A stretch of DNA of 64,000 bases from positions 434,001 through 498,000 of the forward strand of contig NZ_MWSJ01000002.1 in assembly GCF_002237755.1 (NCBI RefSeq), written 5' to 3'. Numbering within the stretch: position 1 is the stretch's first letter; each line of letters begins with the position of its first letter. Under the pieces are notes generated by a model. The model saw only the letters and a program-made list of their open reading frames with translations. It had not been told where the DNA came from and made no database searches. Below, piece after piece: positions 49,228-58,742 of this stretch. The position numbers and the translations under genes are program-made. The DNA comes from Lysinibacillus sp. KCTC 33748. GTDB taxonomy: Bacteria; Bacillota; Bacilli; Bacillales_A; Planococcaceae.

Positions 49228-50055
49228 TTGAGACTGGAACGCTTTGCTTCAAAAGAAGATTTATACGCTCGCGCAGTAGACATTATCGTGAATACTAAAA
49301 ACGAAGGTGCTACAACGTTTGGTCTAGCTACAGGTGGTACAATGGAACCGTTGTATAGTAAAATTTGTGAAACTGATATTGATTTTACGAATTGTATCAG
49401 CTTCAACCTGGATGAATACGTTGGACTTAGTGCTAAACATAAACAAAGTTACGCATATTATATGTACAAACATTTATTTCACAACAAACCATTTAAAGAA
49501 TCTTACCTACCGAATGGTTTAGCTAATAATCCTACTGAGGAAATGGCAAGCTATGAATCATTATTACAGCAGCATCCATTAGATTTTCAATTGCTTGGGA
49601 TCGGACAAAACGGTCATATCGGCTTTAATGAACCAGGCACATCATTTGATTCGCTGACACATCTTGTAACGCTTGAAGAATCAACACGTCAAGCGAATGC
49701 ACGTTTCTTTGATTCAATTGATGACGTTCCAACCCATGCATTTACGATGGGAATTCAATCAATCATGCGCGCTAAGTGCATTTTGTTAATCGCTGTAGGA
49801 GAAGCAAAACGTGATGTATTAGAACGCGTTCTTGCATCTGAATATACAGAAGATGTCCCGGCAAGTGTATTAACAAAACATCCTAATGTCATTATATTAA
49901 CAGATTTAAAAAAGAGGAGAATGAACAATGAAAACAAAACAATTTACAGTAGTAGACCCACTAGGAATTCACGCACGTCCAGCAAGTCAATTAGTAGCAG
50001 CTGCAACACCTTTTGCTTCTTCTATCGAGTTACAGACAGAACAAAGAACAGCTAA
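49228..50055 (+). CDS. nagB: Glucosamine-6-phosphate deaminase, C-terminus abnormal
   Basis: Converts glucosamine-6-P to fructose-6-P and ammonia. TTG 49228 follows AAGGGGGA. The core is complete: TFGLATGGTMEPLYSKI, SFNLDEYVGLSAKHKQSYAY, GIGQNGHIGFNEPG and HAFTMGIQSIMRAKCILLIA. After VIILTDLKK (about residue 231) the frame fails to stop and runs 42 more codons into ptsH, in the wrong frame, ending at 50055, a 128-nt overlap. Typical NagB proteins are about 235-245 aa. A one-base change in TTTAAAAAAGAGGAG (49906-49920) would restore a stop right at the ptsH ribosome site, so a real frameshift or a sequencing error is likely. Confidence 0.9.
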   Translation: MRLERFASKEDLYARAVDIIVNTKNEGATTFGLATGGTMEPLYSKICETDIDFTNCISFNLDEYVGLSAKHKQSYAYYMYKHLFHNKPFKESYLPNGLANNPTEEMASYESLLQQHPLDFQLLGIGQNGHIGFNEPGTSFDSLTHLVTLEESTRQANARFFDSIDDVPTHAFTMGIQSIMRAKCILLIAVGEAKRDVLERVLASEYTEDVPASVLTKHPNVIILTDLKKRRMNNENKTIYSSRPTRNSRTSSKSISSSCNTFCFFYRVTDRTKNS

Positions 50056-50194
50056 TTTAAAATCGATTTTAGGCGTTATGGGATTAGCTCTAAAACAAGG
50101 TTCAATGTTTACATTACACGTAGAGGGGGAGGATGAAGAACAAGCGTTTACTGCATTAACAAAATTAATTTCAGAAACGGGGCTAGCACAATGA
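49928..50194 (+). CDS. ptsH: Phosphocarrier protein HPr
   Basis: An 88-aa HPr, general PTS phosphocarrier. The active-site histidine is His15 in [14 protein letters not shown], and the regulatory serine is Ser46 in [13 protein letters not shown], the target of HPr kinase for CcpA control. AGAGGAG stands 7 nt before the ATG. The stop overlaps the ptsI start by 4 nt. It lies inside the nag cluster rather than next to ptsG, which suits an organism whose main PTS sugar is GlcNAc; that interpretation is inference. Confidence 0.97.
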   Translation: MKTKQFTVVDPLGIHARPASQLVAAATPFASSIELQTEQRTANLKSILGVMGLALKQGSMFTLHVEGEDEEQAFTALTKLISETGLAQ

Positions 50195-51900
50195 TCCGAC
50201 TCAAAGGTATTGCCGCATCTGACGGCATTGCCATTGCAAAAGCATATTGTTTAGTACAACCGGATTTATCGTTTGCGAAAACAACTATTCAGGATATTGA
50301 TGCAGAGCAGCAACGCTTAGTGGCCGCGCTTGAAAAATCAGCAGAAGAGTTAGCCGCTATTCAACAGCTAACGCAAGAAAAGTTAGGGGCGGAGGAAGCT
50401 GCCATTTTCGGTGCACATCTACTTGTCGTAAAAGATCCAGAATTAATTGGACCGATCAAACAAAAAATTGCCGAAGAAGCTGTCAATGCTGAATATGCAT
50501 TGAATGAAGTTTCGACGATGTTTGTATCATTATTTGAAGGTATGGATAACGAATATATGAGTGAGCGTGCTGCAGATGTGAAAGACGTGTCAAACCGCGT
50601 TTTAGCGCATCTACTCGGTGTACATATTCCAAATCCAAGCAATATTAATGAACAGGTGATTGTTGTAGCAACTGATTTAACACCTTCTGAGACTGCACAA
50701 TTGGACCGTAATTTTGTACTTGGCTTTACAACGGATATTGGTGGTCGTACTTCACACTCTGCCATTATGGCACGTTCACTAGAAATTCCTGCCGTTGTAG
50801 GGACAGGTACAGCAGTTGAGTCCATTCAAGATGGAGATTTATTAATCGTGGATGGTTTAACAGGTGATGTACTTGTGAACCCAACAGAAGAAGTGGTTGC
50901 AACCTATAGAAAAAAAGCGGAAGACTTTACTGCTCAACAAGCAGAGTGGGCAACATTACTAAATGAAAAAACGATTTCCAAAGACGGTGTTCAAGTTGAA
51001 CTAGCTGCGAACATTGGGTCACCAAATGATTTAGAAGGCGTTCTACGTCATGGTGGTGAAGGAATCGGTTTATATCGTACAGAATTTTTATATATGGGAC
51101 GAGACAATTTACCTTCTGAGGAAGAACAATTTATGGCCTATAAAACGGTATTAGAAGGAATGGAAGGTAAAGCGGTTGTCATCCGAACACTCGATATTGG
51201 TGGAGATAAAAATTTACCATATTTACCGCTTCAAGAAGAAATGAATCCGTTTCTCGGTCATCGCGCGATTCGTCTATGTTTAGAGTATCAAGACATTTTC
51301 CGTACACAATTGCGTGCATTACTACGTGCATCCAATTACGGTAACTTAAAAATTATGTTCCCTATGATTGCGACATTGCAAGAATTCCGTGACGCGAAAG
51401 CGATTCTTTTAGAAGAAAAGGAAAACCTACTTGCACAAGGCGTAACGGTAAGTGAGATTGAAATTGGCATTATGGTTGAAATTCCATCAACAGCAGTGAT
51501 GGCAGATATTTTTGCGAAAGAAGTAGACTTCTTCTCGATTGGTACAAATGATTTAATCCAATATACGATGGCAGCGGATCGTATGAATGAAAAAGTATCT
51601 TATTTATATCAACCGTACAATCCTGCTATTTTACGTTTGATTAAAATGGTCATTGATGCTGCTCACAAAGAAAATAAATGGGCTGGTATGTGTGGTGAAA
51701 TGGCAGGGGATGAATATGCTGTACCACTATTACTTGGTTTAGGTCTAGATGAATTTTCAATGAGTGCAACATCCATTTTAAAAACACGTACCTTAATTAA
51801 ACATTTATCCGTAGCGGATATGCGAGTATTAGCAACAGAAGCATTACAATTAACAACATCTGATGAAATATTAGCTAGAGTGAAGCAAGCTGTTCATTAA
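50191..51900 (+). CDS. ptsI: PTS enzyme I (PEP-protein phosphotransferase)
   Basis: A 569-aa enzyme I that moves phosphate from PEP to HPr. The N-terminal HPr-binding domain is followed by the phospho-histidine loop [20 protein letters not shown] (His about residue 190) and the PEP-binding TIM barrel with [68 protein letters not shown] and the catalytic cysteine in [11 protein letters not shown]. Translationally coupled to ptsH (ATGA overlap). A terminator follows at 51912-51958. Confidence 0.97.
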   Translation: MIRLKGIAASDGIAIAKAYCLVQPDLSFAKTTIQDIDAEQQRLVAALEKSAEELAAIQQLTQEKLGAEEAAIFGAHLLVVKDPELIGPIKQKIAEEAVNAEYALNEVSTMFVSLFEGMDNEYMSERAADVKDVSNRVLAHLLGVHIPNPSNINEQVIVVATDLTPSETAQLDRNFVLGFTTDIGGRTSHSAIMARSLEIPAVVGTGTAVESIQDGDLLIVDGLTGDVLVNPTEEVVATYRKKAEDFTAQQAEWATLLNEKTISKDGVQVELAANIGSPNDLEGVLRHGGEGIGLYRTEFLYMGRDNLPSEEEQFMAYKTVLEGMEGKAVVIRTLDIGGDKNLPYLPLQEEMNPFLGHRAIRLCLEYQDIFRTQLRALLRASNYGNLKIMFPMIATLQEFRDAKAILLEEKENLLAQGVTVSEIEIGIMVEIPSTAVMADIFAKEVDFFSIGTNDLIQYTMAADRMNEKVSYLYQPYNPAILRLIKMVIDAAHKENKWAGMCGEMAGDEYAVPLLLGLGLDEFSMSATSILKTRTLIKHLSVADMRVLATEALQLTTSDEILARVKQAVH

Positions 51901-51911
51901 TTGAAAATAAT

Positions 51912-51958
51912 AAGTAGTTGAAGATCATGAAAGAGGGTGATCTTTAACTGCTTTTTTA
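51912..51958 (+). terminator. Terminator after ptsI
   Basis: AAGTAGTTGAAGATCA and TGATCTTTAACTGCTT pair over 16 positions with G-U pairs, then TTTTATT. Confidence 0.85.
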
Positions 51959-52393
51959 TTTAGGACCATTCTTGCTAATGATTTGTTTAGGAAAGGATTT
52001 AGGACGTAAATACATTTCGATATCAAAGAGTGTACTAAGGCAGATTCTCATTAGCAATTGCTTCATAGTTATTCGTTAATGGAATGTTCCCATATTGTTT
52101 CGAAAACGAAATATGTAACAGCGGATATAGAGGCGTTTTTATCGGTTTGTCATACGATCTACAAACGGTTAGCAAATTAGAATTAATTATATTGAACTTT
52201 TACGTTAATCTGCATCATTTATTCACATTTACTTTCTATACTAGGGGAATATCGGAATTCATAACTAGTTTAAGAAGAGTGGGAAAAATGAAAGCAGGGA
52301 AAATAAATTTTTGAGTTTAATAGTAACGAAAGATGAATGGCTAAATTGGAAGTAACTTGCTAATGCGGGTAAGTTACAAAAGAAGGTGAATGT
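51959..52393. other. Non-coding stretch, no gene seen
   Basis: A 76-codon frame (52084-52314) has no ribosome site and low-complexity hydrophobic content; I do not support it. GAAGGTG before 52394 is the ribosome site of the next gene. Confidence 0.4.
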
Positions 52394-53131
52394 ATGTATA
52401 GTTTAATATCGAAAATAAGTCAAATAATCAGTGAACCTATAACAGTATTTTTAAACGCCTATGAACATTCCCCATTCATTATAGCAATTCTTCTCGGATT
52501 AGTAGGCGCTTTAGCACCTTGTCAATTAACGGGGAATATGAGTGCTATCACTTTTTATGGAAATCGATCTTTGCAAATGAAAAACAATTGGCAGGAAATT
52601 GTATTTTTTATATTAGGGAAAGTCGTTGTTTTTAGTTTAATAGGTTTATTCGCCTGGCTATTCGGTCAGTCCTTTGAAACGGAGATGACAAAGTATTTTC
52701 CAATTTTTCGTCAAGCTATTGGTCCAATCATGCTAATAACAGGGCTCGTCCTAATTGGAGTTTTAAAATTAAAATTTTTAAATCGAATCCCTACTTATAT
52801 TCCTGCTGTTTTAAAAGAGGGAAAATTGGGCTCCTTTCTGATGGGGGCTAGTTTTTCTATTGCATTTTGCCCTACGATGTTTGTGCTATTTTTCGTATGG
52901 TTAATGCCTACTGTTGTAACCTCTTCATATGGGGTAGTTTTGCCGGCCATTTTTGGAATTGCCACTTCTGTGCCACTTCTAGTGATGCTGGGGCTTATCC
53001 ATTTATTTGACGCAAAAAGGTTTATTATGCGTACAAGCATGAAAATGGGAAGAGTGATTCAAGTCGTAGCGGGGATTATTCTTATTCTAATCGGCCTAAC
53101 GGATACAATTACTTACTGGGGGTTGTATTAA
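52394..53131 (+). CDS. CcdA/DsbD-like membrane protein
   Basis: A 245-aa, six-helix membrane protein resembling the CcdA/DsbD transmembrane electron-transfer family. The paired motifs LVGALAPCQLTGNMSAITFY (about residue 36) and FSIAFCPTMFVLFFVW (about 154) hold one Cys-containing proline motif in each half, the hallmark of the fold. GRVIQVVAGIILILIGLTD is the last helix. In the family it shuttles reducing power across the membrane; some members handle metals instead. No thioredoxin-like partner is adjacent. GAAGGTG stands 5-6 nt before the ATG. Confidence 0.72.
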   Translation: MYSLISKISQIISEPITVFLNAYEHSPFIIAILLGLVGALAPCQLTGNMSAITFYGNRSLQMKNNWQEIVFFILGKVVVFSLIGLFAWLFGQSFETEMTKYFPIFRQAIGPIMLITGLVLIGVLKLKFLNRIPTYIPAVLKEGKLGSFLMGASFSIAFCPTMFVLFFVWLMPTVVTSSYGVVLPAIFGIATSVPLLVMLGLIHLFDAKRFIMRTSMKMGRVIQVVAGIILILIGLTDTITYWGLY

Positions 53132-53196
53132 AGTGGAAGAAAGTAAAAAGAAGAGAAGTAAAGTAAAAATAAAATAGCGATATGTACTTACAATAT

Positions 53197-53265
53197 TTCG
53201 CATTTCTCCCGTTAAAATAAACAACCTTTTGCTTTTGGTTGCACAGGAGAAAAGCGAATTTTTTT
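53197..53265 (+). terminator. Terminator upstream of ynfA-like gene
   Basis: TTCGCATTTCTCC pairs with GGAGAAAAGCGAA, enclosing AACCTTTTGCTTTTGGTT, and T7 follows. Confidence 0.8.
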
Positions 53266-53352
53266 GATTTCGTTAATGGGAAAGTGCTTTTATGTATAAT
53301 AGAGCAGACAATGCAAATTTTCTTATAAATATGAATAGAAAGAGTGAAAAAA

Positions 53353-53676
53353 ATGATAGGTGCAACATTATTATTTATCCTTGCAGGTATTGGGGAAATT
53401 GGAGGCGGCTATTTAATATGGCTTTGGTTAAGAGAAGGTAAACCATTTTACTGGGGCGTTTTAGGCGGAATTGCGTTAGCTTTATATGGAGTAGTCGCTA
53501 CTTTTCAATCCTTTCCAACCTTTGGGAGGGTCTATGCTGCCTATGGAGGTGTCTTTATTGTCCTTTCCATTTTGTGGGGCTGGGGAATAGACGGAGAAAA
53601 ACCAGACATATTAGATTGGGTTGGAGCTGGTATTTGTTTGATTGGTGTGATGGTGATTTTATTACCTCGTTCCTGA
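53353..53676 (+). CDS. YnfA-family small membrane protein (UPF0060)
   Basis: A 107-aa, four-helix membrane protein of the YnfA/UPF0060 family, related to small multidrug resistance transporters. [20 protein letters not shown] near the start is the family signature, and [20 protein letters not shown] and [20 protein letters not shown] then [16 protein letters not shown] match its order. ATG 53353 puts the signature at the usual place; GTG 53344 in the same frame is possible. Proposed as a proton-coupled efflux protein in the family; the substrate here is not known. Confidence 0.9.
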   Translation: MIGATLLFILAGIGEIGGGYLIWLWLREGKPFYWGVLGGIALALYGVVATFQSFPTFGRVYAAYGGVFIVLSILWGWGIDGEKPDILDWVGAGICLIGVMVILLPRS

Positions 53677-53886
53677 TAGATTGTTAAAGTGATTAAAGTA
53701 GAACATTAAGCTAAAAAAGGCCAATTTTTCATTAATTTAGTGTGAAAATCAAATTAGAGGATTTTTAGAATTTGAATCGAATATTTGTAGTAATGCCGAA
53801 AAAGTATGGGGGTTGCAATTTTGCTACTTTATTATTGATGTGTATCATCTACCTAAAAAAATTTAAAATAATTTAGGAGTTGATAT

Positions 53887-54303
53887 ATGATGATATACAA
53901 AAATTCTATTGATGGAACTTCGGATGAGATGTTGAACGGCTTTTTTGTGGATTGGCCGAATCCACCAAATCCCCAAACTCACTTAAAGTTGCTAAAAAAT
54001 AGTAGTAAAGTAGTTATTGCTTTAGACGATCATGCGAACCAAGTAGTTGGATTTATTACAGCGATTAGCGATGGGGTTCTATCTGCTTATATTCCGTTTC
54101 TTGAAGTTTTGCCGGATTATAAAGGAAAAGGTATTGGTAAGGAATTAGTCAATCAAATGTTAAAGGAACTTGATCATATTTATATGGTTGATTTGTGTTG
54201 TGACAATGACTTAGTTCCTTATTATGAAGAGTTTGGCATGATCAAATCAAACGGTATGCTTGTTAGGAATTACGAAATGCAATCGGGAATTTCAAACAAA
54301 TAA
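53887..54303 (+). CDS. GNAT family N-acetyltransferase
   Basis: A 138-aa GNAT enzyme. The acetyl-CoA-binding loop reads EVLPDYKGKGIGKELVNQML (about 75-95, QxxGxG/A-like), preceded by VVGFITAISDGVLSAYIPFL and followed by DLCCDNDLVPYYEEFGMIKS. TTAGGAG stands upstream of two adjacent ATGs; the first is used. Single gene ending at a strong terminator (54311-54346). Acceptor unknown. Confidence 0.88.
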   Translation: MMIYKNSIDGTSDEMLNGFFVDWPNPPNPQTHLKLLKNSSKVVIALDDHANQVVGFITAISDGVLSAYIPFLEVLPDYKGKGIGKELVNQMLKELDHIYMVDLCCDNDLVPYYEEFGMIKSNGMLVRNYEMQSGISNK

Positions 54304-54310
54304 ATAGTTA

Positions 54311-54346
54311 GAAAAACGCTTGGATATATTCCAAGCGTTTTTTCGT
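54311..54346 (+). terminator. Terminator after GNAT gene
   Basis: AAAAACGCTTGGA and TCCAAGCGTTTTTT form a 13-bp stem with a T-run. It may serve both strands. Confidence 0.9.
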
Positions 54347-54395
54347 GCTTAATTATTCGTCAATGCTTTCTACGATTTCATGTGTGAGATGATTG

Positions 54396-55154
54396 TTATT
54401 TTTTTATAGCAACAAAACGTAATCTGCAATAATCAGCAACCCATTGATGATTCTGATAAAGCATTGGCTTTAATAATTGTTCGCATTTTGCATAAATGTG
54501 TTCTTTTTCAGTTTCCGATAAATGCTGGAGCATATTAGTGCTGAACATTACTAACCAATTTCGTAGCCCATCCTCGCCCTGAAGCGGTGTTGGACGTTCA
54601 TATAGTGAAATCATGTCAACTGTAAATCCAGCACCTTCCAACTTCGATTGATATTCTTCTACAGTTGGAAAATACCACGGGAAATATTCCTCAATATAAG
54701 GAAGGTTATATTCTTCCATACTTTTTTGAAGCGCCCAAACAATAGAAGCAATATTACCGTGTCCACCCATTTCAGCGATGAAGCGACCACCTTGTTTAAG
54801 TGCACTGTGAATGTTTTTGATGACCGCATCCGGATGCTTCATCCAATGTAATGCAGCGTTTGAAAAGGCAGCATCGAATTGATTGGTTATATGAAGTGCT
54901 GTAGCATCCATTGTGAAAAACGTAATGGATGGATATTTTTGCTGTGCAGCAATAATCATATCGTGGGAGGCATCTATCCCTTGAACATGGGCGCCATGAG
55001 TAGCAATTTCATGGGCTAAGTCACCAGTGCCACAGCCGACATCTAAAACTCTTTCATTTATTTGTGGAGCCAGCAAATCAACTAAGCTTCCTCCAAATTT
55101 TGAAACAAAGTCATGTTTTTGATCATATAAATTCGCATTCCATTTTGGTGTCAT
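54396..55154 (-). CDS. Class I SAM-dependent methyltransferase
   Basis: A 252-aa methyltransferase (Methyltransf_11/25 type, like trans-aconitate or malonyl-ACP methyltransferases). Motif I is VLDVGCGTGDLAHEIA (about residue 36), then VQGIDASHDMIIAAQQKYPS, FFTMDATAL, FDAAFSNAALHWMKHPDAVI and LKQGGRFIAEMGGHGNI. I chose the second Met (55154), with AAAGGAG 9 nt upstream; the first, three codons earlier, touches that site. Substrate unknown. Single gene on the minus strand. Confidence 0.88.
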   Translation of the reverse strand: MTPKWNANLYDQKHDFVSKFGGSLVDLLAPQINERVLDVGCGTGDLAHEIATHGAHVQGIDASHDMIIAAQQKYPSITFFTMDATALHITNQFDAAFSNAALHWMKHPDAVIKNIHSALKQGGRFIAEMGGHGNIASIVWALQKSMEEYNLPYIEEYFPWYFPTVEEYQSKLEGAGFTVDMISLYERPTPLQGEDGLRNWLVMFSTNMLQHLSETEKEHIYAKCEQLLKPMLYQNHQWVADYCRLRFVAIKK

Positions 55155-55515
55155 TTCCCTCATCTCCTTTGTTTGAGCATAACAGAGAGTTTAATTGTAC
55201 AGAAATGCGTAAAATGATTAGTTTTGATTCCACATTGGAATATAGGGGGACCGGTTTAATAGTTTCGGTAGACCGTATCATAAGTAAGTGCGGTAAAAAT
55301 GAAAGTCCTAAAGTATTGATTTACCTGTGCAGCTACTCAATTAAGTCATTTTTTTATTATATTATATGGAAGAATTGTATAAATAATATATAAGCATTTT
55401 GTTATAGGTAAAATGAAGGTATAATTTACTTTATGTTGAAAAAAATTGGAAAATAGATTCGGTTGTAATTTTCGGGAAAATGAATTTTCACAATTTAAAT
55501 GAGGGTGGTTTTTTT
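55155..55515. other. Divergent intergenic region
   Basis: It separates the methyltransferase and diguanylate cyclase genes, which are read outward. No distinct operator or hairpin is recognised. Confidence 0.4.
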
Positions 55516-56466
55516 ATGTGGATTTTTTTGGGGGGGATAATAATAGGACTTTTACTACTATGTATACGCCTACATTATCAAAAATTTAAGCTTCAACAAA
55601 AAGTAGAGTTATTAGAACCACTGGTGGAATCGGTTGAAAATATACGTGATATTTTATATTACTGTGAGACGGTTCCTAAGTTGAAATATCTATATTTAAG
55701 TCCTACTGTTAATAATCTCCTTGGTCCAAATGCATTAAGAGATCATGTACAGGATCCTGATAAAATTTTCGAAATAATCCATCCAGATGATTATGAGATC
55801 TTAGTAAAGAAAATAGTAGGGACACTTAATTTTAACCAGCCTATTACGGTACGCTTAAGAAATCATCTAGGGGAATACATTTGGTCTGAAGAATATGCTA
55901 CGCCTGTTTATAAGGACGGCAAGTTTGTAGCTATACAAGGTTTATTTAGAAATATTAATGATAAAATCGTATTACAACAGCAATTAGAGTACAAATCTAC
56001 TCATGACGCCTTAACAAATTTGTATAATCGTGATTATTTTCAAGTAAAGATGGCTCATTTTAACGAACACAACGACCCGATTACAGTAGTCCTAGCAGAT
56101 TTAGATGAGCTGAAATGGGTTAATGACGAATATGGTCATCAAATGGGAGATAAATTAGTTTGTGAAACAGCAGCTTGTTTGGAAGCTTATGCAGATAATG
56201 ACATGCTTATAGCAAGAATCGGTGGTGATGAATTCTCTATTCTTATTCCAAATAAAAGCGTTTTACAAGTCGAGCAATATTTAAAAAATGTTGAGATGAA
56301 AATGCAAAGAGACTATAAAGATTTGCCGTTCTCATCGATTAAAATATCTATCGGATATGAATATAGCAATTCCTCTTACGGCGTTATGGAGCAGTTGTTT
56401 AGCCAAGCAGATGCGAAGATGTATAAAAATAAGAAGAAAAGAAAATTATTAAAGGAAAAGGTTTAG
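55516..56466 (+). CDS. Diguanylate cyclase with TM helix, PAS and GGDEF domains
   Basis: A 316-aa membrane-anchored c-di-GMP synthase. One N-terminal helix (MWIFLGGIIIGLLLLCIRL) is followed by a PAS-like domain (about 40-155; YLYLSPTVNNLLG, IHPDDYEILVKKIVG, VAIQGLFRNINDKI) and a GGDEF domain (about 160-310; STHDALTNLYNRDYFQVKM, VLADLDELKWVNDEYGHQMG, active site RIGGDEFSILIP). No inhibitory-site RxxD appears five residues before GGDEF. ATG 55516 has GAGGGTGG 6 nt upstream; an ATG 36 nt earlier is less likely. Followed by a terminator. Confidence 0.92.
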   Translation: MWIFLGGIIIGLLLLCIRLHYQKFKLQQKVELLEPLVESVENIRDILYYCETVPKLKYLYLSPTVNNLLGPNALRDHVQDPDKIFEIIHPDDYEILVKKIVGTLNFNQPITVRLRNHLGEYIWSEEYATPVYKDGKFVAIQGLFRNINDKIVLQQQLEYKSTHDALTNLYNRDYFQVKMAHFNEHNDPITVVLADLDELKWVNDEYGHQMGDKLVCETAACLEAYADNDMLIARIGGDEFSILIPNKSVLQVEQYLKNVEMKMQRDYKDLPFSSIKISIGYEYSNSSYGVMEQLFSQADAKMYKNKKKRKLLKEKV

Positions 56467-56536
56467 TCTGTTATGTTGACGCAGTAAACCGCACTATAAG
56501 GAAGTGCACTTATGAAAAGAGAGCTTGGGACATAAT

Positions 56537-56577
56537 AAAAAGTCATCATTTTTCGAAAGTAAAAATGGTGACTTTTT
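56537..56577 (+). terminator. Terminator after diguanylate cyclase
   Basis: AAAAAGTCATCATTTTT and AAAAATGGTGACTTTTT pair over 17 positions. Confidence 0.9.
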
Positions 56578-56849
56578 GCTATTGAAGGAATTGTTTTTAG
56601 TTCTAGGTACGCTTTGAGGGGGTGTTCCTGAATTTGTATTCTCAAGTGTATCATTGTTTCACTAGGGGCCGAACCTGGACTTCTGTAAATTTAGTAACTA
56701 TCAAATTTTTATAAAAAAGTTCCGGGCGGGGAAAGAAAGGTAAGATTTTTATGCTATAATTTCATAGCGGACTTTTAGTTCGTCAGTACATATTCAATAG
56801 TTCGAAGCAATGCAACCTAGTAATAAAAATAGATGGAGATTCATTCATA
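56578..56849. other. Non-coding stretch, no gene seen
   Basis: No supported frame. ATGCTATAATTTCATAG near 56750 may hold the -10 (TATAAT) of the next gene. Confidence 0.4.
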
Positions 56850-57200
56850 ATGAAAAGGTTCTTACTAAAATGGTTAGGATTAGCAGCTATTTACTCAATA
56901 GGTGTAGCAATTAGTCTATTAACTTCAACAAATGTTTTTATGCCTGACACAGGCTTAGACTCCCGAAAAATTGAGCGCAATATAAAGAAATTAAGGTTAT
57001 CTTTATGGTTCAATGATTTATATGAAGATGACCGGCATCATAGCAGTTTCTTTATCAATATACATGTTAGAAAGTATTTAGAAAGCTCTATTCGTGTTTA
57101 TCTACTAAAGAGTAGCGAAAAAGAACAGAAAAAATTTATTCAACTATTAGAGAAAGTCGCTCAAGAACGAGAGAAAAATAAAGTTAAAAAAACTGCCTGA
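56850..57200 (+). CDS. Hypothetical membrane-anchored protein
   Basis: A 116-aa protein with a basic N-terminus and one TM helix (WLGLAAIYSIGVAISLLTST, about 8-28), then a charged, helical cytoplasmic or exported part rich in Lys, Arg and Glu (LESSIRVYLLKSSEKEQKKF, LLEKVAQEREKNKVKK). GGAGA stands about 11 nt before the ATG. No family recognised. A perfect-stem terminator follows, so it is monocistronic. Confidence 0.65.
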   Translation: MKRFLLKWLGLAAIYSIGVAISLLTSTNVFMPDTGLDSRKIERNIKKLRLSLWFNDLYEDDRHHSSFFINIHVRKYLESSIRVYLLKSSEKEQKKFIQLLEKVAQEREKNKVKKTA

Positions 57201-57213
57201 ATCCGTATCAAAT

Positions 57214-57260
57214 AAATCTCTAGTAAACAAAGTAAACTCCTTGTTTACTAGAGATTTTTA
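57214..57260. terminator. Convergent terminator
   Basis: AAATCTCTAGTAAACAA and TTGTTTACTAGAGATTT form a perfect 17-bp stem between convergent genes. Confidence 0.9.
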
Positions 57261-57266
57261 TTGTAA

Positions 57267-58742
57267 TTATTTTATTAAAATGCTCTTGTTTTTAGCGTTC
57301 CAAAGTACAGTTTTACCAAGTGCTTCACTTACAAAGCGAAGTGGAACAAATGTCGTGCCATTTATGACTTCAGGTTTTACTTGAAGTGTCTTGTAACTGC
57401 CGTTAACAGTTACAAGATAGCTATTAGTATTTAATACGATCTTTGAACCGTTTAACTGTACTGTAATATCATTGGTTTTAGAATTCCAGTCAACTTTTGC
57501 ACCAAGTTCTTCACTTACAAAGCGTAAAGGAACTAATGTTGTTTCTTTTTTAGTGAAAGGTGCAACAGCAAGCGTTTTGCTTTTACCATTTATATAGGCT
57601 GTTTTACTGTTTAAATATAATAAAATCTCGTTACTTTTTGTTGTTGCGTTTGGATAACCAGCAGTTAAAGTATACGTACCAGAAGAATATTGATTACCCC
57701 AATAGTCAGCGTAAACTTCGATATAGTATGTGCCGGCTGCTAAATATTTTGAATAAGACTGTGAGCTAGAGCTATAATCCAACAATTTTTTATTTGCATC
57801 ATAAATTTTAAAACGTGTTGGCGCTGAAGTATCGGATAACGAGACGTTAACATTGCCTTCTTTATTTAACGTAATTGAATAAAAATCAATATCGCCGCTA
57901 TTTGACAATTGAGATTTAATTGGAGCATTTGACTTGATAGGGAAAGCATTTTCAAGCGTATCATTAGGTTCAAATGTTGATGGATTGTGCTCTTTGGAAT
58001 TTGTAGAATAAGTCGCAATTAAGTCATACGTACCAGAAGAGTATTTATTATCCCAATAGAAATCATAAACTTTAATATAATATGTACCAGCTTTTAAAGG
58101 TTGGGAAAGAGAAGAGTTATTACTAGCAATTAATTGTTTATTACTATCATATAGATCAAATTTAATTGGTGCAGAAGTATTTGCTAAATAAATATGAACA
58201 TCACCACTGTCTACAGTCGTACTAAACTTATAGAAATCTAAGTCATACACATTTGAAAGTAAAGAAGAAATCTTTTTTCCTGACTGTATAGGGAAAGCAT
58301 ATTCACGCGTATCATTAGGTTCAAATGTAGTCGAATCATGAGTTACATTTCCACTACCATACGTCGCTTTAATTTCATAAGAACCACTAGAATATCTATC
58401 ATCCCAATGGTCAGGCTTAACTTCGATATAGTATGTACCTGCTTTTAAAGTTTGGAAAGTAGATGAGACATTCCAAGCAATAATTCCAATAAAATTTTTA
58501 TTACTATCATATAGAGAGGAATTGATTGGCGCAGTAGTATTTGCTAAATAAATATGAACATCACTATCTTGCGTAGTATTAATTTGATACCACTGTGATT
58601 CATCTGAAGATGTTAGTGTGTTTGAATGTGTGTTGCCAGATTCTAAATAAATCGTATCTGATGCATGACTTGTTGAAGCGAATCCAACCATAGCAAACAT
58701 CACAAGAAATAAACTTAAAATATGTTTTTTCAATAATGACAC
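57267..58742 (-). CDS. Secreted protein with three PPC domains and copper-amine-oxidase-like stalk domains
   Basis: A 491-aa exported protein. Signal peptide (residues 1-28, ending ASTSHA), then three bacterial pre-peptidase C-terminal-like (PPC) beta-sandwich repeats (about 35-130, 140-250, 257-365), each with the block DVHIYLANTSAPI...LYDSNK and LKAGTYYIEV...YSSGTY, the second and third opened by TTFEPNDT or STFEPNDT. The C-terminus (about 375-491) holds two stalk-type copper-amine-oxidase N1-like units (TTLVPLRFVSEELGAKVDWN and TTFVPLRFVSEALGKTVLWN). No catalytic domain is present, so it probably binds wall or matrix. GGAGTG precedes the ATG on the minus strand. Confidence 0.88.
   Translation of the reverse strand: MSLLKKHILSLFLVMFAMVGFASTSHASDTIYLESGNTHSNTLTSSDESQWYQINTTQDSDVHIYLANTTAPINSSLYDSNKNFIGIIAWNVSSTFQTLKAGTYYIEVKPDHWDDRYSSGSYEIKATYGSGNVTHDSTTFEPNDTREYAFPIQSGKKISSLLSNVYDLDFYKFSTTVDSGDVHIYLANTSAPIKFDLYDSNKQLIASNNSSLSQPLKAGTYYIKVYDFYWDNKYSSGTYDLIATYSTNSKEHNPSTFEPNDTLENAFPIKSNAPIKSQLSNSGDIDFYSITLNKEGNVNVSLSDTSAPTRFKIYDANKKLLDYSSSSQSYSKYLAAGTYYIEVYADYWGNQYSSGTYTLTAGYPNATTKSNEILLYLNSKTAYINGKSKTLAVAPFTKKETTLVPLRFVSEELGAKVDWNSKTNDITVQLNGSKIVLNTNSYLVTVNGSYKTLQVKPEVINGTTFVPLRFVSEALGKTVLWNAKNKSILIK

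Noticed and set aside
52084..52314. A 76-aa gene after ptsI
   Set aside because: No ribosome site, no recognisable pattern; composition fits random AT-rich DNA.
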